This document shows, piece by piece, positions 16,757 through 19,206 of a stretch of 19,206 nt of DNA; the first letter of the stretch is position 1, and each line of letters begins with the position of its first letter. A program made the translations under genes and the position numbers. Under the pieces are notes generated by a model, which was not told where the DNA came from, made no database searches, and was given only the letters and a program-made list of their open reading frames with translations. Source of the DNA: Lysobacterales bacterium UBA2790 (GTDB lineage: Bacteria; Pseudomonadota; Gammaproteobacteria; Xanthomonadales; Xanthomonadaceae); the NCBI GenBank assembly GCA_002352135.1, contig DEHW01000128.1, forward strand, positions 7,767 to 26,972. The letters are read 5' to 3'.

Positions 16757-17599
16757 TCAGGGGGGTGATGCAGCACCCTGATTCGACTCGGCGACGGGCG
16801 CCAACAACGACTCAACCACTTGCATCACTGCACGCGTCTGCTCTTGATGAATGTAGTGTCCACTGTGGGGAACCACGACGACTGAGGCTTGCGGCCAGAG
16901 CGCCTGCCAGCGCTGTGGCGTGGTCTCCCATAAGCGACGGAACTCGCCGCGTTCGAGGATCGAATAGTCGGATCGCATCAATACGCGCACCGGAAAGCGC
17001 GCGGGCAACGCGGTGACCTGCGCGGCGCTCGGCGATGCGTCCAGGCAGACATCCTGATCACGAAATTCCTCACGCCCCGCGCCAGATAGCCCCGCTGCCC
17101 TACTTGCCAAGGCATACAGCTGGGGCATGCGCTCCTGCAGTCGCGCACCATGCCCGGGCGGCGTGGCATCGATCAGCACCAAGGCAGCGACCTCGTCCGG
17201 GTAGCGTTGCGCGAACGCGTGTTGATACAAGCCACCCAGAGAATGCCCGACCAGCACGTAGGGAGGATGCAATCCGGCATCCGTCAACACACGGTGCAAT
17301 TCATCGGCGATGTCGCAAGGACTGCGCGAACCACTGACGCTTGCGCTTTTCCCGTAGCCCGGTCGGTCGTAACTGAACACCCGCGCCTGTTTGGCGAGCT
17401 GCTTGCGCAGGCTACGCCAACTGGACTCACCATCACCAAGACCACTCTGCAGAACAATCGTCGCATCGCCTGGACCAACAAGCACGGACCAGTGGATCGC
17501 AGTCTCGTCCGCTTTCGCAGGCAGTGTGACGCACACCCAACACAGGAGGAATACTGCCGTTCGCAACAGAAGACTCGCGCTTGCACTTGCGTATCGCAT
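16757..17599 (-). CDS. exported alpha/beta hydrolase
   Basis: Predicted secreted or periplasmic serine hydrolase (esterase, lipase or haloperoxidase-like; the substrate is unknown). Residues 1-31 are a signal peptide (LLLRTAVFLLCWVCVTLPAKA). The nucleophile elbow is VLVGHSLGG with S120, preceded by the oxyanion-side LQSGLGDGESSW and FSYDRPGYGKS. The catalytic His is probably H248 in PHSGHYIHQEQ, and D211 in MRSDYS is a candidate acid. Length is 280 residues. The ATG at 17599 is preferred, with GGAG about seven bases upstream; a TTG one codon earlier gives one extra residue. It is the gene upstream of the acetyltransferase. The next gene upstream, also a hydrolase, belongs to a different subfamily and is not a recent duplicate. 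Confidence 0.88.
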   Translation of the reverse strand: MRYASASASLLLRTAVFLLCWVCVTLPAKADETAIHWSVLVGPGDATIVLQSGLGDGESSWRSLRKQLAKQARVFSYDRPGYGKSASVSGSRSPCDIADELHRVLTDAGLHPPYVLVGHSLGGLYQHAFAQRYPDEVAALVLIDATPPGHGARLQERMPQLYALASRAAGLSGAGREEFRDQDVCLDASPSAAQVTALPARFPVRVLMRSDYSILERGEFRRLWETTPQRWQALWPQASVVVVPHSGHYIHQEQTRAVMQVVESLLAPVAESNQGAASPP

Positions 17600-17961
17600 C
17601 AACCTGCTCCAGACGTGGGACTGACAGGAGGCTATGTGTCGTCAGCGTAACGCCACCCCAATGGCCTGGGGGCGCGGACGATGTCGCGGGGACTGCATCT
17701 TGTCTGTGCGCAACACAACGCGCAGTCCGGAAGCATCGGCGCCATGCCCGAGGCAGATTCGCCCTGCTCAAACCGCATTCGAGTACATCCTTCCTTTGGG
17801 TGGCAGGTAACGTCGCATCAGGACTTGATGGTCAATGACCTGAGCATGGCCGCCCCCTAAACAAGCCGCATTCTTTGTTACCACTTGCCCCGGCCTGCTG
17901 TGGCACTGGCTTGATCGCCGGCCAAGTGGTGATGTGTTGGCGGTCGGCGGGACATGGAAAC
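17600..17961. other. intergenic stretch without a recognisable gene, ending in a hairpin
   Basis: These 362 bases between two minus-strand hydrolase genes show no frame I can support. Short frames of 40-80 codons exist on both strands, but none has a ribosome binding site or a family pattern. The notable structure is ACCACTTG (17880-17887) with CAAGTGGT (17923-17930), a perfect 8-bp inverted repeat whose inner arms CGGC and GCCG can extend the pairing. It lies 31 bases past the stop of the hydrolase gene at 17962 and is a plausible transcript end. Confidence 0.5.
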
Positions 17962-18738
17962 TCAAACGCCTTGTTTGGGCAGCTTGGCGGGTAGGTCATC
18001 GTCGCGCAAGCGATGGCTTGGGCGCGGATCAGGTATCCGCGCGCTGGGTTTTGGCAACGACGCCAGGAATCCGCGCACTGCCGTCGCAGCCGCTGTCGGC
18101 GCAGCTTGTAGCAGGAAGTGCGGCGCTTCGATGGGTTCGACTTGCGTGGCGGGATGCAGCCGGATGAGGTGTTCCAGCGCGTCAAGCGGAACCACCCGAT
18201 CATATTTGGCGAGCAGGTAGAGAACAGGTACGTCAATCGTCTTCAAATGCGCCGAAACATCCACGGACAGAACGGCTTGCAGTCGTGCGCGCAACGCGTC
18301 GGAAGATACCTGGGCCATGGCCTTCGCCAACTCGGAACGCAACAACGGCGTGGTGAAGCGCCCGAGTAGCGCCGCATTCAATACCGCGAGCGGTGTTGCG
18401 GTGATTGGAAGTAGGCCAATCACATGACGGCAAGGCGCAAATCGTGGCCGAGGATTGCTGACGAACGACGCACACAGAATCACACCCACCAGTCCCGCAG
18501 GGCGTGGCGCCGCGATGGAAATCGCGATGGGTCCCGAGAAGGATTCACCCAGCACGACATATTCACCACGCGTGGGTAACGCTTCGCGCACATGACTTTC
18601 CAGTTCCGCGTAGCCAAGCGCGCCGGTGCTCGGGTAGGCGATGACTCGAACCTCAAGTTCCCGACCCAATGCCGATACAAAACCCTCGAACAGCAGTCCC
18701 GTGCCATCCATGCCTGGCAGCAGCACGAGGGTCAGCAT
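17962..18738 (-). CDS. alpha/beta hydrolase
   Basis: Predicted cytoplasmic serine hydrolase with unknown substrate. The 258-residue product lacks a signal peptide and starts in the first core strand (MLTLVLLPGMDGTG). The nucleophile elbow is VVLGESFSG with S66, the acid is probably D180 (LAKYDRVVP), and the base H207 (IEAPHFLLQ), giving the standard order and spacing of the triad. The last 30 residues (from about PKPSARIPDPRPSHR) extend past the fold, are Pro- and Arg-rich and may be disordered. The ATG at 18738 is preferred; a TTG at 18765 would add nine residues. There is no strong ribosome binding site. A small upstream frame ends inside its start region (ATGCTGA), so translation may be coupled. 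It is on the same strand as the MetB-like gene but 214 bases downstream. Confidence 0.85.
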   Translation of the reverse strand: MLTLVLLPGMDGTGLLFEGFVSALGRELEVRVIAYPSTGALGYAELESHVREALPTRGEYVVLGESFSGPIAISIAAPRPAGLVGVILCASFVSNPRPRFAPCRHVIGLLPITATPLAVLNAALLGRFTTPLLRSELAKAMAQVSSDALRARLQAVLSVDVSAHLKTIDVPVLYLLAKYDRVVPLDALEHLIRLHPATQVEPIEAPHFLLQAAPTAAATAVRGFLASLPKPSARIPDPRPSHRLRDDDLPAKLPKQGV

Positions 18739-18884
18739 GACCGCCCCAGACGGCTGGTGGAGCAAGCGTCCGAGACTTGGCTCATGACCTGCTGGTCAGA
18801 CCCGCGTTCGCAGTGGCTTGAGTAGCGGCAGGGACGGCCAGACGGATGCGAGGATCGATCCTGGTAGTGAGCGTCAATCAGCAT
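18732..18884 (-). CDS. small open frame following hairpin copy 2; possible decayed acetyltransferase start
   Basis: A 50-codon frame begins with the ATG that directly follows hairpin copy 2 and ends in TGA at 18732-18734, overlapping the ATG of the downstream hydrolase. Its first residues MLIDAHYQDR resemble the acetyltransferase start MQTEAQYQVR (shared M, A, Y, Q and R, plus E/D and Q/H changes), and most base differences fall at third positions. Beyond about ten codons no family pattern remains. It may be a leftover of a duplicated acetyltransferase gene, a short upstream peptide that couples translation into the hydrolase, or noise. Confidence 0.3.
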   Translation of the reverse strand: MLIDAHYQDRSSHPSGRPCRYSSHCERGSDQQVMSQVSDACSTSRLGRSC

Positions 18885-18918
18885 GGCAAACTCTCCGCTG
18901 GGTGCAGAGAGTTTGCCC
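18882..18918 (-). repeat. hairpin/ATG element, copy 2
   Basis: GGCAAACTCTC (18885-18895) and GAGAGTTTGCC (18907-18917) form a perfect 11-bp stem with an 11-base loop. On the minus strand the 3' arm is directly followed by ATG (18884-18882). It lies 35 bases past the stop of the MetB-like gene, so it may also serve as its transcript end; no T run follows. Next to it CCCGC/GCGGG (18924-18928 with 18932-18936) forms a second small hairpin. Copy 1 at 16660-16697 has nearly the same arms and layout. Confidence 0.8.
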
Positions 18919-18952
18919 AAGTTCCCGCGCTGCGGGTGGCAACGCGTCGCCG

Positions 18953-19206
18953 CTACGCCGCTTTCACCTGCGCCGCGCGCGACAGTGCGAGTTGCAGGTC
19001 CGCCAGCAGGTCCGCCGATGACTCGATGCCGATGGAGAGGCGCAGCAGGCCATCGGTGATCCCGGCTTGGGCACGTGCTTCGGCGCTCATGGCGGCGTGC
19101 GTCATGGTGGCCGGATGGGCGACCAGGCTTTCTACGCCACCGAGGGACTCGGCCAAGGTGAAGTAGCGCAGTCCGTCGAGGAAGGCGCGTACGGCGGTTT
19201 GGCCGC
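18953..19206 (-). CDS. metB: cystathionine gamma-synthase/lyase-type PLP enzyme, 3' end only
   Basis: C-terminal 84 codons of a Cys/Met-metabolism PLP-dependent enzyme; the gene enters from the right edge. The visible part reads VRAFLDGLRYFTLAESLGG, then VESLVAHPATMTHAAM, then RAQAGITDGLLRLSIGIE and ends SRAAQVKAA. The Ser of ESLGGVESL and the Arg of LLRLSIGIE are the family's conserved substrate-binding residues, and the ending is intact. Whether it is a cystathionine gamma-synthase (methionine synthesis) or a gamma-lyase (cysteine synthesis) cannot be decided from this fragment, so the symbol is provisional. Hairpin copy 2 lies 35 bases downstream. Confidence 0.9.
   Translation of the reverse strand, partial: GQTAVRAFLDGLRYFTLAESLGGVESLVAHPATMTHAAMSAEARAQAGITDGLLRLSIGIESSADLLADLQLALSRAAQVKAA

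Noticed and set aside
17600..17961. A transposase remnant between the two hydrolases
   Set aside because: Short frames ending in YLPPKGRMYSNAV (minus) or FEYILPLGGR (plus) caught the eye, but neither matches a transposase I can name and there are no terminal repeats or target duplications.
16757..18738. The two alpha/beta hydrolases as a tandem duplication
   Set aside because: They differ in nucleophile elbow (GHSLG versus GESFSG), signal peptide and layout, so they are different subfamilies.

Overview
The window looks like chromosome of a high-GC gammaproteobacterium, most likely of the order Lysobacterales (Xanthomonadales). Support: the gpmI-envC-ctpA gene order, an E. coli-like EnvC with a degenerate LytM domain, DNA polymerase IV with a clamp-binding tail, a CsdA/DeaD-type helicase with a DbpA-like RNA-binding domain, and strong G/C preference at third codon positions. 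The taxon is inferred from gene content and order; no marker such as rRNA is present.

Layout. (1) 1-3927, plus strand: the 3' part of gpmI (phosphoglycerate mutase), overlapped by envC (divisome amidase activator) and followed by ctpA (S41 periplasmic protease); a hairpin closes the block. (2) 4016-8887: tyrosine/homogentisate catabolism. A divergent MarR regulator faces hppD, hmgA, fahA and maiA, which together carry 4-hydroxyphenylpyruvate through homogentisate, maleylacetoacetate and fumarylacetoacetate to fumarate and acetoacetate. A near-perfect GTTTCA-TC-TGAAAC dyad lies in the divergent promoter region. A cluster of strong inverted repeats separates fahA from maiA. (3) 8909-11651: accessory-looking stretch with an exported acidic-tailed protein of unknown function, a gene remnant, a small cupin, a VOC/bleomycin-resistance-like protein, and a small membrane-anchored protein whose middle appears to be read in a shifted frame. 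(4) 11689-16065: dinB and deaD on the minus strand, then a divergent ypfJ-type membrane zinc peptidase; the deaD leader can form alternative hairpins. (5) 16120-19206, all minus strand: a RimL-like acetyltransferase, two unrelated alpha/beta hydrolases, and the 3' end of a MetB-like transsulfuration enzyme. A hairpin element occurs twice here, each time ending directly at an ATG.

Most of the window is ordinary core metabolism, cell division and RNA/DNA maintenance. I find no CRISPR array, insertion sequence, rRNA, tRNA, prophage or recognised defence system. The best leads are small: the duplicated hairpin/ATG element with a possible decayed acetyltransferase start, the compensating frameshift pair in the 11.2-11.65 kb gene, the inverted-repeat cluster between fahA and maiA, the alternative hairpins in the deaD leader, and the MarR operator of the tyrosine pathway.
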